From assembly GCF_017356265.1 (NCBI RefSeq), contig NZ_JAFNAW010000007.1:34898-98897 (forward strand): a DNA stretch of 64,000 nt, given 5' to 3'. The notes under the pieces are model-generated. The model was not told where the DNA came from and searched no databases. It saw nothing but the letters and a program-made list of their open reading frames with translations. The stretch's first letter is position 1, and every line of letters starts with the position of its first letter. The translations under genes were made by a program, and so were the position numbers. Origin of the DNA: Paracoccus fontiphilus (lineage in GTDB: Bacteria > Pseudomonadota > Alphaproteobacteria > Rhodobacterales > Rhodobacteraceae). Below are positions 46,102 through 54,547 of this stretch, piece after piece.

Positions 46102-47186
46102 GGCGTCACTCCCTCGGCAGCGGCGGGTTCATGGATCGGGCAGCCGTTGAAGCCGGCCCGGAACGCGGCGGACATCCGGTAGGGCTCGCGTCGCGCACGG
46201 TTGATCGCGCCAAGCGGACGATGGGCCTGGATGCCCGTCCAGACCGAGAAGCGCATATGTTCATCGACCAGACCGGCGGCATCCTCGCTCCATCCCGGCT
46301 GGGCCAAGGCATGAAGGCGGGCCACCGTGACAAAGGGGCTGAGTGTTTCGTCCCAAAGAACCGACGGATCCTCGACCGGCATCCTGTCCAGGTCGCGGCA
46401 CAGTTGCACGCGCAGGTTCCAGACGGCATCGCCCGCCTGCATGTCGGCGGCCATCGTCTCGCGCAGGGCATCGGGGCGGCCCCTGGTGTCGATGATTTCC
46501 CCGCGGTGCCGCGTCAGCGTGTCGGAGGCGGGCTCCAGCGACAGCTTGGCGATGTGATCACCATGGCGGAAAGGTGTCTGGGTATAGTAGGTCTCGCCCA
46601 GGGGATGCACGTTCGGCGCGCCGCCCAGGGTCTTCAGCGTGGCACTTTCGCCGCCCACGGCCTCGACGGCCTTTTCCGCGCCCCGCAGGACGGCGGACAG
46701 TCCCCGCTTGGCCCATTCGGCGCGGTCGGTGGTCCTGGCCAGCAGCTTCAGGCTTTTCAGGAAGGTGGCGGGATCGGGGGCGGAAAAGACTGGCCCGTTG
46801 ACGAAGATGAAGTCTTGGGTCCGTCCCTCGGCCCCGTCCAGACGCTCGCCTTCCACGCCCATGATCTTCAACGCGACCCCGCGCGGGACCGAGATCCCGT
46901 CGTGCAGCAGATCGCCCGGATTGGTCGAGATGCGCAGGATCGCCGGATGACGGCCGGGTTTCGCGAACAGCCCTTGCGCCAGTTCGGGGGAAAGGCCGGG
47001 CAGGATCTCCAGCTCTCCCCTGATGATGCCGTGGCTTTTCGCATGGACCGCGCGGACGGCGTGGCCGTAATCCCTGGACGTGGTTTCAAGGATGTCGCGC
47101 AGGGCGTCGGACAGGCCGCGGATCACCTCGGCCTCGTCGGTGGACACGGTTTCCACGTCGGGGGAATAGCGGACGGCTGGCTGCAT
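46098..47186 (-). CDS. catalase-fold family protein
   Basis: A 362-residue heme catalase-like protein of the short, SrpA-like group. Visible features are AVHAKSHGIIRGELEIL (with the distal histidine position), GRHPAILRISTNPGD, GVALKIMGVEGERL and TQDFIFVNGPVF, and a C terminus FSVWTGIQAHRPLGAINRAR with R in the proximal segment. The classical catalase tyrosine motif is not clear, so peroxidase or catalase activity is uncertain. AAGGAACCGTC precedes the ATG. It is translationally coupled to the FdhF/YdeP gene downstream. Confidence 0.83.
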   Translation of the reverse strand: MQPAVRYSPDVETVSTDEAEVIRGLSDALRDILETTSRDYGHAVRAVHAKSHGIIRGELEILPGLSPELAQGLFAKPGRHPAILRISTNPGDLLHDGISVPRGVALKIMGVEGERLDGAEGRTQDFIFVNGPVFSAPDPATFLKSLKLLARTTDRAEWAKRGLSAVLRGAEKAVEAVGGESATLKTLGGAPNVHPLGETYYTQTPFRHGDHIAKLSLEPASDTLTRHRGEIIDTRGRPDALRETMAADMQAGDAVWNLRVQLCRDLDRMPVEDPSVLWDETLSPFVTVARLHALAQPGWSEDAAGLVDEHMRFSVWTGIQAHRPLGAINRARREPYRMSAAFRAGFNGCPIHEPAAAEGVTP

Positions 47187-47275
47187 GACGGTTCCTTGCT
47201 GCGGTGGGCGTGGCAGGAAACAACAGCCGTCCGGGCGGATGCGTTCCGGCGCCGGGGCCGTCACGGGATCACAAG

Positions 47276-49477
47276 TCAGGCAATCGCGGGATTCACGTTC
47301 GACAGGAAGTGGTACAGCGCCTCGGTGTCCAGGGGTTTCGGCATCGGGAAAAGCCCCATGCGCGCGCAGCGTTCCCGCAGGCCGGGCGAGCGGTCGGCCG
47401 AGATGATGCGCGCGGGCCGCCAGCCGAAGCGCCGCCGCAGCATGGCGACAAGATCCAGCCCGTCGGTGTCGTCGTTCAACTGGTAGTCGATCAGCATGGC
47501 GTCGGGAACGAAGTCCATCTCGTCGATCAGGGCGATGGCGTCCTCGGGGCCCTCGGCGTCCAGGACGGTGATCCCCCAGCCTTCCAGAAGCGCGACCATG
47601 GCGCGGCGCAGTTCGTGGTCGTTGTCCACCAGCAGGACAAGCAGCCCTGTCCCTACAAGCGACGGCAGGTGACGCGGGTCGCCGCCGTCCGGGCTTGCCC
47701 CTGACCGCGTGGCGGCAAGCGGAACCGTCACCCGGAAGACGCTGCCCCGGCCGGGGCGCGACAGCAGATCCAGCCCGTGGCCCAGCCGGGCGCAGGCGCG
47801 TTCGACGATGGCAAGCCCAAGGCCCATTCCCTCGGACGCCGAGGCGCGGCGGTGAAGGCGGCGGAACTCCTCGAAGATCACGGCCCGGTCCTCGTCTCGG
47901 ATGCCGGGGCCGGTATCCCAGACCTCGATGCAAAGGCGATCGCCCCGACGGCGCGCGCCGACGACGACGCCGCCCTTTTCGGTATAGCGGATCGCGTTCG
48001 AGATCAGGTTCTGCACGATCCGTTGCAGGTACAGCCCGTCGCTGATCACATGCGCATCGGTCGGATAGACGCGAAAGCGCAGACCCTTGGCCGCCGCAAC
48101 CGGCGCAAAGCTGGAGGCAAGCGAGGACAGGATGTCGTTCAACGCCAGGTCGCCCTGCTGAAGCTGTTCTTCCTCGGTTTCCAGGCGCGAGATGTCCAGC
48201 AGCGCCTCGATGATGCGCTCCACATGGGTCAGGGCCTCGCCCGCCTTCTGGACATTGGCGTTGCTGCCGGCGGCATCGGCGGCGGACAGGTACAGCTTGG
48301 CCGCCGACAAGGGCTGCAGCAGGTCGTGGCTGGCCGCCGCGACAAAGCGCGACTTCGAGGCGTTGGATCGTTCGGCCCGCGCCAGCGCGTCGCGCAATTC
48401 GTCGGTGCGGGCGGCGACGCGGGCTTCCAGATCCTCGTTGGCGCGGGCAAGGCGGCGCAGCGCGTCGCGTTCGGCGGTCACGTCGGTCAGGGACAGCACG
48501 AAGCCGTCATCGGGCAGCCGTTGCGCGAAACCGTCCAGCGTCATACCGCCGTCGCGCCCCGCCAGTTCGAAGGACAAGGCCCCTCGGGCGCCCCCGTCCT
48601 GCATCCAGGCGGCGATGCGGGCGGCGGAGTCGTGGTCGGCCAGGCGGAACAGTTGCTGCAACTGCTCGGTCACGCGCTGGAACCGGGTGCCCAGCGTGAA
48701 GGTCTGCGGCGGCAGCCCGGTCAGGATGCGAAAGCGCCGGTTCCAGCCCGCCAGCAAGCCCTGCGCGTCGAAGATCGCCACGCCTTGCGCCAGGTGGTCC
48801 AGCGTGGCGCGGATGATGCGGCCCTGGTTGTCCAGCAGGCGTTCGCGTTGTTCCCGTTCGGCCCGCATCAGGTCGGACACGTCGGTCTGCACGATGGCGG
48901 TGCCGGAATTGGCGGTCCGGTGCTCAGACACCTGCATCCAGCGGTCGTCCGTCAGCGCCAGGTTGAAGATGACGTGATCCCGCCGGTGCCGCTGCATCCG
49001 CGACCGTGCCCAGCTTTCCGGCGTCGTGTCCGCCGGAAGCTGCAGCGTGGGCGACAGGCTGACGACGCGGATGTAGTCGGCAAAGGCCATGCCGGGGCGC
49101 AGTTGCGCGCGCACGTCGGGCATCTGCCAGCAGAAGCGGCCGTTGAACAGCAGCAGCACGTCATCGACGCCGAACAGGGCAAAGCCTTCCTGCACGGCCT
49201 CGATGGCGCTGGCGAGGTCCCGGCGCGCGGCCTCGATCTCGGCATTGGCGGCCGACAGGCGGGCATTGGATTCGTTCAGCAGCCGCAGGGCGCGTTCCAG
49301 TTCCTCGGTCCGGCGGCGGACCTGGTCTTCCAGGACCACGGCGTGTTCGAACTGCGAATAGGCGGCGCCGTCGCGGTCGGTCTGCGCCTCGACCCGGCGC
49401 ATCAGGACCTGGCTGATCTTCTTCAGCCGGGCCATCTGCACCTCGACGGGTTCGGAGGGATCGACCAGGTTGTCCAT
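47276..49477 (-). CDS. hybrid sensor histidine kinase with PAS domains and receiver
   Basis: A 733-residue cytoplasmic hybrid kinase without membrane segments. Order: coiled coil about 15-100; two PAS-like domains about 100-215 and 225-345 (AVQEGFALFGVDD, HLAQGVAIFDAQG); HisKA with phospho-acceptor H384 in AAASHDLLQPL; HATPase (NLISNAIRYTEKGG, DTGPGIRDED, GMGLGLAIV); C-terminal receiver with the aspartate in MLIDYQLNDDTDG. The ATG at 49477 follows GAGG; GTG at 49480 is also possible. The FIST gene is directly upstream and a LuxR-type regulator next, so they likely sense an alcohol/aldehyde or redox cue for the adjacent quinoprotein genes, as FlhS/FlhR-type systems do in Paracoccus. Confidence 0.88.
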   Translation of the reverse strand: MDNLVDPSEPVEVQMARLKKISQVLMRRVEAQTDRDGAAYSQFEHAVVLEDQVRRRTEELERALRLLNESNARLSAANAEIEAARRDLASAIEAVQEGFALFGVDDVLLLFNGRFCWQMPDVRAQLRPGMAFADYIRVVSLSPTLQLPADTTPESWARSRMQRHRRDHVIFNLALTDDRWMQVSEHRTANSGTAIVQTDVSDLMRAEREQRERLLDNQGRIIRATLDHLAQGVAIFDAQGLLAGWNRRFRILTGLPPQTFTLGTRFQRVTEQLQQLFRLADHDSAARIAAWMQDGGARGALSFELAGRDGGMTLDGFAQRLPDDGFVLSLTDVTAERDALRRLARANEDLEARVAARTDELRDALARAERSNASKSRFVAAASHDLLQPLSAAKLYLSAADAAGSNANVQKAGEALTHVERIIEALLDISRLETEEEQLQQGDLALNDILSSLASSFAPVAAAKGLRFRVYPTDAHVISDGLYLQRIVQNLISNAIRYTEKGGVVVGARRRGDRLCIEVWDTGPGIRDEDRAVIFEEFRRLHRRASASEGMGLGLAIVERACARLGHGLDLLSRPGRGSVFRVTVPLAATRSGASPDGGDPRHLPSLVGTGLLVLLVDNDHELRRAMVALLEGWGITVLDAEGPEDAIALIDEMDFVPDAMLIDYQLNDDTDGLDLVAMLRRRFGWRPARIISADRSPGLRERCARMGLFPMPKPLDTEALYHFLSNVNPAIA

Positions 49478-49480
49478 CAC

Positions 49481-50662
49481 CTAATCCTCGGGGGCATAAA
49501 GGGCGACGCCGGTCATGGTCAGGTTCACATGCATGGCGCCGAACTGTTCGCCATAGGTGGAAAAGCCCGTGACGTTGTGGCGGGCCAGCACCTCGGACAC
49601 CTCGCGCACCTGCTGCTTCTGCTGCGCCTCGATCCGGCGCAGGATGCAGTCGCAGGCCAGGATGCTGTCGGGCGGACCCGCCGCAGCCAGCCCGGCAAGG
49701 TTGTCGTCCAGCGACCGGGCGATGTCGCGCGGGGTGGCCAGCGTCAGCACCACGCCTTCGTCGATGGCGCTGAAGAACACCAGGTCGGTGCCGTTTTCCA
49801 CCCGCTGGATGGACCGGACGTGATAACGCCCCCCGACCCGCACGACCAGGGGATGGGCCGCGAAGGTGAAGGGGTCTAGTTGCCCGGCGGGCTTGCCCAG
49901 CAGGCGGGCGTATTCGATGGCGGCGGGGGCGGCGTTGATCTCCCGCACCTGGCGGCGGGCGGGGTCGGCGCCGGTCACGACCATCTGGCCGGTGCCCACG
50001 TCCAGGTGGTCGAAGCTGAACACCTTGACCGGGCAGCGGGTGCGCACGAAGGTCAGGAACGCCGCGTTGGTCAGCACCCGCGCACCCTGCGCCACATAGC
50101 TTTGCCCGAACCGCGCCCCGTCCCCCGCCGATCCGCCGAACAGCGGCACGGGGCCAAGGCCATAGCCCAGCGCCGCCATCAGCGCGTCCTCGCGGAAATG
50201 GCTGCCATCGACCATCAGATAGGCGAATTCGTGGACAAAGCCCGGATGGGCCGCCGCCAGGAACTGGCGGGCGCGGATCATCCGGTCCACCAGGGCCGAG
50301 GGCTCGATGCGGTCCAGATCGGCGATGGCGATGGTCTCAACGGCGAAGTCGCGGCTGGGGAACCCCACGGCGACGATCCGGTCCTCGACATAGCCGCCCG
50401 CGATTTCGCCCGCTGTGGTGCAGCCCAGGGTCGGCGTGTCGCCGAAGGCTTGGCAGGCCGCCGCCATGGTCGCCGCGAAATCCGCCGTGGGCGAGGCAAA
50501 GACCAGAACAAGCGCCAGCCCCGGCCCCAGTTCGGCCGCCAGGTGCCGCATCGCGGCCGGATCACCGGCGGCAGCCTGCCCCCGGCGCAAAACCCGTCCG
50601 GCCGCACCCCTGCCCATGCCCGTCGTCAGGGTCGCTGTCGGACCCCCTCCATCCATGCCCAT
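49481..50662 (-). CDS. FIST domain sensory protein
   Basis: A 393-residue protein with FIST-N (about 45-235; PTLGCTTAGEIAGGYVEDRI, GSAGDGARFGQSYV) and FIST-C (about 240-390; INAAPAAIEYARLL, VTGFSTYGEQFGAMHVN). FIST domains are proposed to bind small ligands, perhaps amino acids, and usually partner with signalling proteins. It ends one to three bases before the histidine kinase start, which makes it a likely input module for that kinase. Two ATGs (50662 and 50656) are possible starts. Confidence 0.87.
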   Translation of the reverse strand: MGMDGGGPTATLTTGMGRGAAGRVLRRGQAAAGDPAAMRHLAAELGPGLALVLVFASPTADFAATMAAACQAFGDTPTLGCTTAGEIAGGYVEDRIVAVGFPSRDFAVETIAIADLDRIEPSALVDRMIRARQFLAAAHPGFVHEFAYLMVDGSHFREDALMAALGYGLGPVPLFGGSAGDGARFGQSYVAQGARVLTNAAFLTFVRTRCPVKVFSFDHLDVGTGQMVVTGADPARRQVREINAAPAAIEYARLLGKPAGQLDPFTFAAHPLVVRVGGRYHVRSIQRVENGTDLVFFSAIDEGVVLTLATPRDIARSLDDNLAGLAAAGPPDSILACDCILRRIEAQQKQQVREVSEVLARHNVTGFSTYGEQFGAMHVNLTMTGVALYAPED

Positions 50663-50698
50663 GTCGCCTGTTCGCGCCTCTCCCAGGGGGAAAGGATG

Positions 50699-51373
50699 TC
50701 ACCGCGCTGCAAGGCTGTCAAATCGCGCGGCCTGCGCCGCCAGCACCGCCTGGGTGCGGTTCTGCACGCCCAGCTTGCGCATGATCACGGTCACATGCGC
50801 CTTGACGGTGGATTCCGCGATGTCCAGGTCATGGGCGATCTGCTTGTTCAGCTTGCCTTCGGAAATCAGCGACAGGATCTTCGACTGCTGCGCGGTCAGG
50901 CTTTCCAGCCTGTCCCGCGTCAGGGCCAGCGGCTTCGCCCCCGCGGGCTCGGCCGTCGCGAAGCCGTCCGGCAGGTAGATCTCGCCCCGCCCGATCCGCG
51001 CCAGGGCGTCCTGGAACACCTGCCGCTGGCTGTGCTTGGGGACATAGCCCGATGCCCCGAACTCGATCGCCGCGCTCACGATGGCGGGACTGGTCAGCGA
51101 CGACACGATCAGCAGCGCCGCGTCGGGCGCAGCCTTGCGCACCTTCAGAAGCCCGTCCAACCCGTCGGCATCGGGCAGGTTCAGGTCCAGGAACACCGCA
51201 TCGGGCTGCGGCCCAAGGGCCAGTTGCCCCAGGCATTCCGCGATCGAGCTGCTGGTCCGCACGCTGCTGATGCCGCCCACGATCTGCAGCGTGATCGACA
51301 GCGCGTCCGAGAACAGCGGATGATCCTCGACGATCAGGACCGAGGCGATGGGACGGGACGGTGTCTGGTTCAT
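50699..51373 (-). CDS. LuxR/NarL-type response regulator
   Basis: A 224-residue response regulator. The receiver (VLIVEDHPLFSDALSI; phospho-aspartate in AVFLDLNLPDADG; LLIVSSLTS; SGYVPKHSQ) is followed by a LuxR-type helix-turn-helix (KILSLISEGKLNKQIAHDL, ESTVKAHVTVIMRKL). It heads the FIST/kinase group and sits beside the quinoprotein cluster, so it probably activates those genes. EraR/FlhR-like by arrangement; target sites not seen. Confidence 0.92.
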   Translation of the reverse strand: MNQTPSRPIASVLIVEDHPLFSDALSITLQIVGGISSVRTSSSIAECLGQLALGPQPDAVFLDLNLPDADGLDGLLKVRKAAPDAALLIVSSLTSPAIVSAAIEFGASGYVPKHSQRQVFQDALARIGRGEIYLPDGFATAEPAGAKPLALTRDRLESLTAQQSKILSLISEGKLNKQIAHDLDIAESTVKAHVTVIMRKLGVQNRTQAVLAAQAARFDSLAAR

Positions 51374-51398
51374 GGCGGGATGCCCTTCGCGGTTTCGG

Positions 51399-51980
51399 TC
51401 AGTCTAGGGCGGTCCGGGGCGCCGCGTCCATGCCGCAAAGGTCGGTCCCCAGGGCCAGCGGTTCGACCGGCTGCAACGGTCGCCCCCCGTCGGCCCAGTC
51501 GTCCACACCGCCCGGATACCAGCCGATGTCGCGGAACCCCAGGGCAGCGACATGCTGGACGGCGTTCCAGCTCATCCAGCAGTCGGTCTTGCAGAACAGG
51601 ACAATGGGCCGCGTCGGCGGGCAGTCGGCCAGGGACGCGCGCAGTCCGGCGGCGATGCGGGGGTCGGGACGGCCGCGCCCGATCTCGGGCAGCCAATGGG
51701 CGCCGGGGATGGTGTCATGCGGCTCCGCCACGATCCAGGCGCCGTCGGGCGCGATGCCGTGGCCGGGCGCCGCCATGGCGTCGATCAGCAGCGCCCCATC
51801 CGCGACCAGGCCAACCACCGCTTGGGCATCCACGACGCGTCCGCCCGGCACCCGGTCCGGCACCGGCGCGCGATAGGCGCCGATGCGCAGGCCCGTCGTC
51901 GCGTCGAAGACCGCCTCGGCCCCGGCGGTCGGTGGCGTCAGCGCGATCAGCGCGGCCGGGATCAGGCGCGGAATGTTCAT
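51399..51980 (-). CDS. PQQ-dependent catabolism-associated CXXCW motif protein (rhodanese-like)
   Basis: A 193-residue secreted protein (Sec signal MNIPRLIPAALIALTPPTAG). The key motif is FCKTDCWMSWNAVQHV, a C-x3-C-W that defines this quinoprotein-linked family, embedded in a rhodanese-like fold (VDAQAVVGLVADGALLIDAM, GFRDIGWYPGGVDDWADG). It works in the periplasm with PQQ dehydrogenases in a role not yet defined, perhaps redox relay or maturation. It faces the cytochrome gene divergently across 142 bases. Confidence 0.88.
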   Translation of the reverse strand: MNIPRLIPAALIALTPPTAGAEAVFDATTGLRIGAYRAPVPDRVPGGRVVDAQAVVGLVADGALLIDAMAAPGHGIAPDGAWIVAEPHDTIPGAHWLPEIGRGRPDPRIAAGLRASLADCPPTRPIVLFCKTDCWMSWNAVQHVAALGFRDIGWYPGGVDDWADGGRPLQPVEPLALGTDLCGMDAAPRTALD

Positions 51981-52122
51981 TGCCCCAGCTTTCCACAGCG
52001 CCCCGCACCCACCAATTCGACCTTCCGCCTAAGACCCCCCTCCCCCCGGCCGACCATTGGAGAATTGCCGCAAGCCGCCCCCTGCCCCGATCCTGTGACC
52101 AACTGCGAGGAGGGACACGGAC

Positions 52123-52794
52123 ATGCGCAAGGCAACGATCTGGGCCGGTTTCGGCATCATTCTGGGGGCGGCCGCCGCGCTGGGCCATGGCGACACCGCG
52201 CCGCAATCGGTGGACACGACCGGCCTGCCCGACCTGCCCACCGAGATGGCGACCGAGAACCCTTGGCGCGAGGCCGATCCGGCGGTCCTGTTCAAGGCGG
52301 TCGAGGTCGGCGCCAAGGGCTTCAACAGCAACTGCGCGCGCTGTCACGGGCTTGGCGCGATCTCGGGCGGGCTGGCGCCGGATCTGCGCTATCTGGAAGC
52401 CAACGAGTTCGGGGACGAGTGGTTCCTGGACCGCATCCTGCACGGCTACGAACAGAACGGCGCGGTCAAGATGCCGCCCTTCGAGGGCATCCTGAACCAG
52501 CAGGCCATCTGGGCAATCCGCACCTATGTCGAGACCCGCGCCGACGAGGTGGAGATCGCCGACCAGAAGGACAAGCTGACCGCCATGCGCGACAAGCTGG
52601 CCGCCGCCGCCGAAGACCCGGCCACCGCCACGGCACTCGCCCCCGAACTGGCGGCGGCGGGCGAAGGGTTCGAAACGCTGTCGGGCGCCCCCCGCGCCGT
52701 GACGCCCTTCGACGAGGCCGCGTGGCAGTTGTCGTCCGAACCGCCCCACATCAAGGCGGCCATCGAAACCTTGTCCGCCGCCGTGCGGAACTGA
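52123..52794 (+). CDS. cytochrome c-550, PedF-like
   Basis: A 223-residue secreted c-type cytochrome. A signal peptide (MRKATIWAGFGIILGAAAALG) precedes one heme motif in SNCARCHGLGAISGG; the methionine ligand is likely in AVKMPPFEGIL. The C-terminal 80 residues are an alanine- and glutamate-rich extension typical of PedF-like electron acceptors. It would take electrons from the PQQ dehydrogenase encoded downstream. GAGGAGG lies ahead of the ATG. Confidence 0.9.
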   Translation: MRKATIWAGFGIILGAAAALGHGDTAPQSVDTTGLPDLPTEMATENPWREADPAVLFKAVEVGAKGFNSNCARCHGLGAISGGLAPDLRYLEANEFGDEWFLDRILHGYEQNGAVKMPPFEGILNQQAIWAIRTYVETRADEVEIADQKDKLTAMRDKLAAAAEDPATATALAPELAAAGEGFETLSGAPRAVTPFDEAAWQLSSEPPHIKAAIETLSAAVRN

Positions 52795-52808
52795 CGGGAA
52801 CCGGGGCC

Positions 52809-53567
52809 GTGGCCGCGATCCTGTCCCGCAGGCTTCCGGGGGGCGACGCCGGGCTAGTGGCCTTCGGGTCCGGCGTGACCGCGCCCGACCTGGACCGCGG
52901 CATGTGGGACAGCCATCGCGAGGGCCTGCTGGGCGCGCCGGACGCATGGCGCAGCGATCCCGGCCTGTGCCTGCTGGCCCCCCGCAATGCCGAGGATGCG
53001 CGCCACGTCCCTGTCCTGGCGGACGCGACCGGGCTTGGCCCCGTGGAGCGCATCGTCGTCACCATCGACTACAGCCCCTTTCCCCTGGCCCTCGTCTTTC
53101 ATCCCGGCCGCGCCCTTCCCCTGCTGGGCTTCGGCGTCAAGTACGAGATCGCCGGGCCGATCCGCGCCTCTGCCCTGACAGGGGCCGAATGGATCATGGG
53201 CGGCGCCTTTATCGACGCCATGGGCGGCGGCTGTTCCGCACCCGCCGCGACCCATGCCCGCCCCGACTGGCAGGAAGGCTTCGGGGAAATGCGCGCCCGG
53301 CTGTGGCCCGACACCGGGCGGCTGCGCGTCGGCATCCGGCACCCGATGGACACCGGGCTGGCGGATGGCGTGCCCGCCCATCACCTGACCGACCTGACCC
53401 TAACCGACGCGCGCGGGGACGAGATCGCCCGGCTGGAGATCCACGAACCGCTGGAGGAAAACCCGGTCCTGACCTTCCTGCTGCCGCCCGCCCTGGCGCA
53501 AGGCCCGGTCCGCATCGCCGCACGCGACACCAGCGGCTTCCGCTTTTCGGGTGAGGTAGCGGCATGA
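52809..53567 (+). CDS. quinoprotein dehydrogenase-associated SoxYZ-like carrier
   Basis: About 252 residues with a SoxY-like first half (VFHPGRALPLLGFGVKYE, GGAFIDAMGGGCSAPAA with the carrier cysteine) and a SoxZ-like second half (VGIRHPMDTGLADGVPAHHL, then FRFSGEVAA). SoxYZ-like fusions accompany PQQ dehydrogenases with a zinc metallohydrolase. No ATG fits; GTG at 52809 (after GGGAACCGGGG) is the best start but leaves no clear signal peptide, although partners are periplasmic. The stop overlaps the next gene. Confidence 0.78.
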   Translation: MAAILSRRLPGGDAGLVAFGSGVTAPDLDRGMWDSHREGLLGAPDAWRSDPGLCLLAPRNAEDARHVPVLADATGLGPVERIVVTIDYSPFPLALVFHPGRALPLLGFGVKYEIAGPIRASALTGAEWIMGGAFIDAMGGGCSAPAATHARPDWQEGFGEMRARLWPDTGRLRVGIRHPMDTGLADGVPAHHLTDLTLTDARGDEIARLEIHEPLEENPVLTFLLPPALAQGPVRIAARDTSGFRFSGEVAA

Positions 53568-54505
53568 TCCTGACCCGCCGCCAAATCCTGCTGGGCGGCG
53601 CCGCGGCGCTGCTGCCGGTGCCCGCAATCGCCGCGCCAGAATACCGGCTCATGCCAAGGCAGGTGGCGGATGGCGTCTGGCTGGTCGAAGGCGCGCAGGA
53701 GAGCATCACGCGCCAGAACGGCGGGGCGATCTGCAACATCGTCCTGCTGGAAACGGCTCAGGGCGCGGTTGTCGTCGATACCGGCGGCACCCACCGCCAC
53801 GGCGCGGCGCTGCGGGCCTTTGCCGATCAGCGGCTTGGCGGGGTGGCGGCATCGTTGAACACCCACCACCACCCCGACCATTGGTTCGGCAACGGAGCCT
53901 TTGCCGACCGGCCCATCCACGCCCTGCCCGGCACCATCGACGCGCAGAGGGCGGGGGCGCAGGCGCTGTCGGACGGGCTTTACAAGATCCTCGGGTCGTG
54001 GATGCAAGGCACCGCGCCCTTGCCCGCGACCATCTCCGTCGAAGGCGACCTAGCCCTAGGCGGGCGCGGCCTGGCCGTGATGGCGCTGTCCGGCCATACG
54101 GGGGCCGACCTGGCGCTGATCGACCGGCAGACCGGCACCCTGATCGCGGGCGACCTGCTGTTCCTGGACCGCGCGCCCAGCTTTCCCGATGCCGACATCG
54201 CCGCGTGGCGCAAGGCGCTTTCCACCCTGGGCGGCCTGCCCATCAGCGGCACCATCCCCGGCCACGGCCCCTTTCACCGCAACAGCCGCGCCGTGGCGCA
54301 GACGCTGGCCTATCTGGACGCCTTCACCGCCCGCATGGACGCCGCCGCCGGCCTTGGCCTCACGCCCGCCGAAACGCTGGCCGCCGGCCCCATGCCCGAC
54401 TTCGCCCATCTGGTCGCCAACCCCGCTGAATATTGCCGCGCCGTTGTCCAGCAATGGCGCGCCCACGAGATCAGCGCCCTGCCCGTCATCGGCGGCAGCG
54501 TCTGA
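53564..54505 (+). CDS. quinoprotein relay system zinc metallohydrolase
   Basis: A 313-residue metallo-beta-lactamase-fold protein. A Tat-like signal (MILTRRQILLGGAAALLPV) is followed by the zinc motif SLNTHHHPDHWFGNG (HxHxDH), the second ligand site ALSGHTGADLALID and GTIPGHGPFHR. This class is recurrently found with SoxYZ-like carrier, PQQ dehydrogenase and PedF genes; its substrate is not known. The ATG overlaps the carrier stop (53564-53567). Confidence 0.88.
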   Translation: MILTRRQILLGGAAALLPVPAIAAPEYRLMPRQVADGVWLVEGAQESITRQNGGAICNIVLLETAQGAVVVDTGGTHRHGAALRAFADQRLGGVAASLNTHHHPDHWFGNGAFADRPIHALPGTIDAQRAGAQALSDGLYKILGSWMQGTAPLPATISVEGDLALGGRGLAVMALSGHTGADLALIDRQTGTLIAGDLLFLDRAPSFPDADIAAWRKALSTLGGLPISGTIPGHGPFHRNSRAVAQTLAYLDAFTARMDAAAGLGLTPAETLAAGPMPDFAHLVANPAEYCRAVVQQWRAHEISALPVIGGSV

Positions 54506-54547
54506 AGGACAACCGAGAAACACGTTTGCGACAGAGGAGGAGAGACG

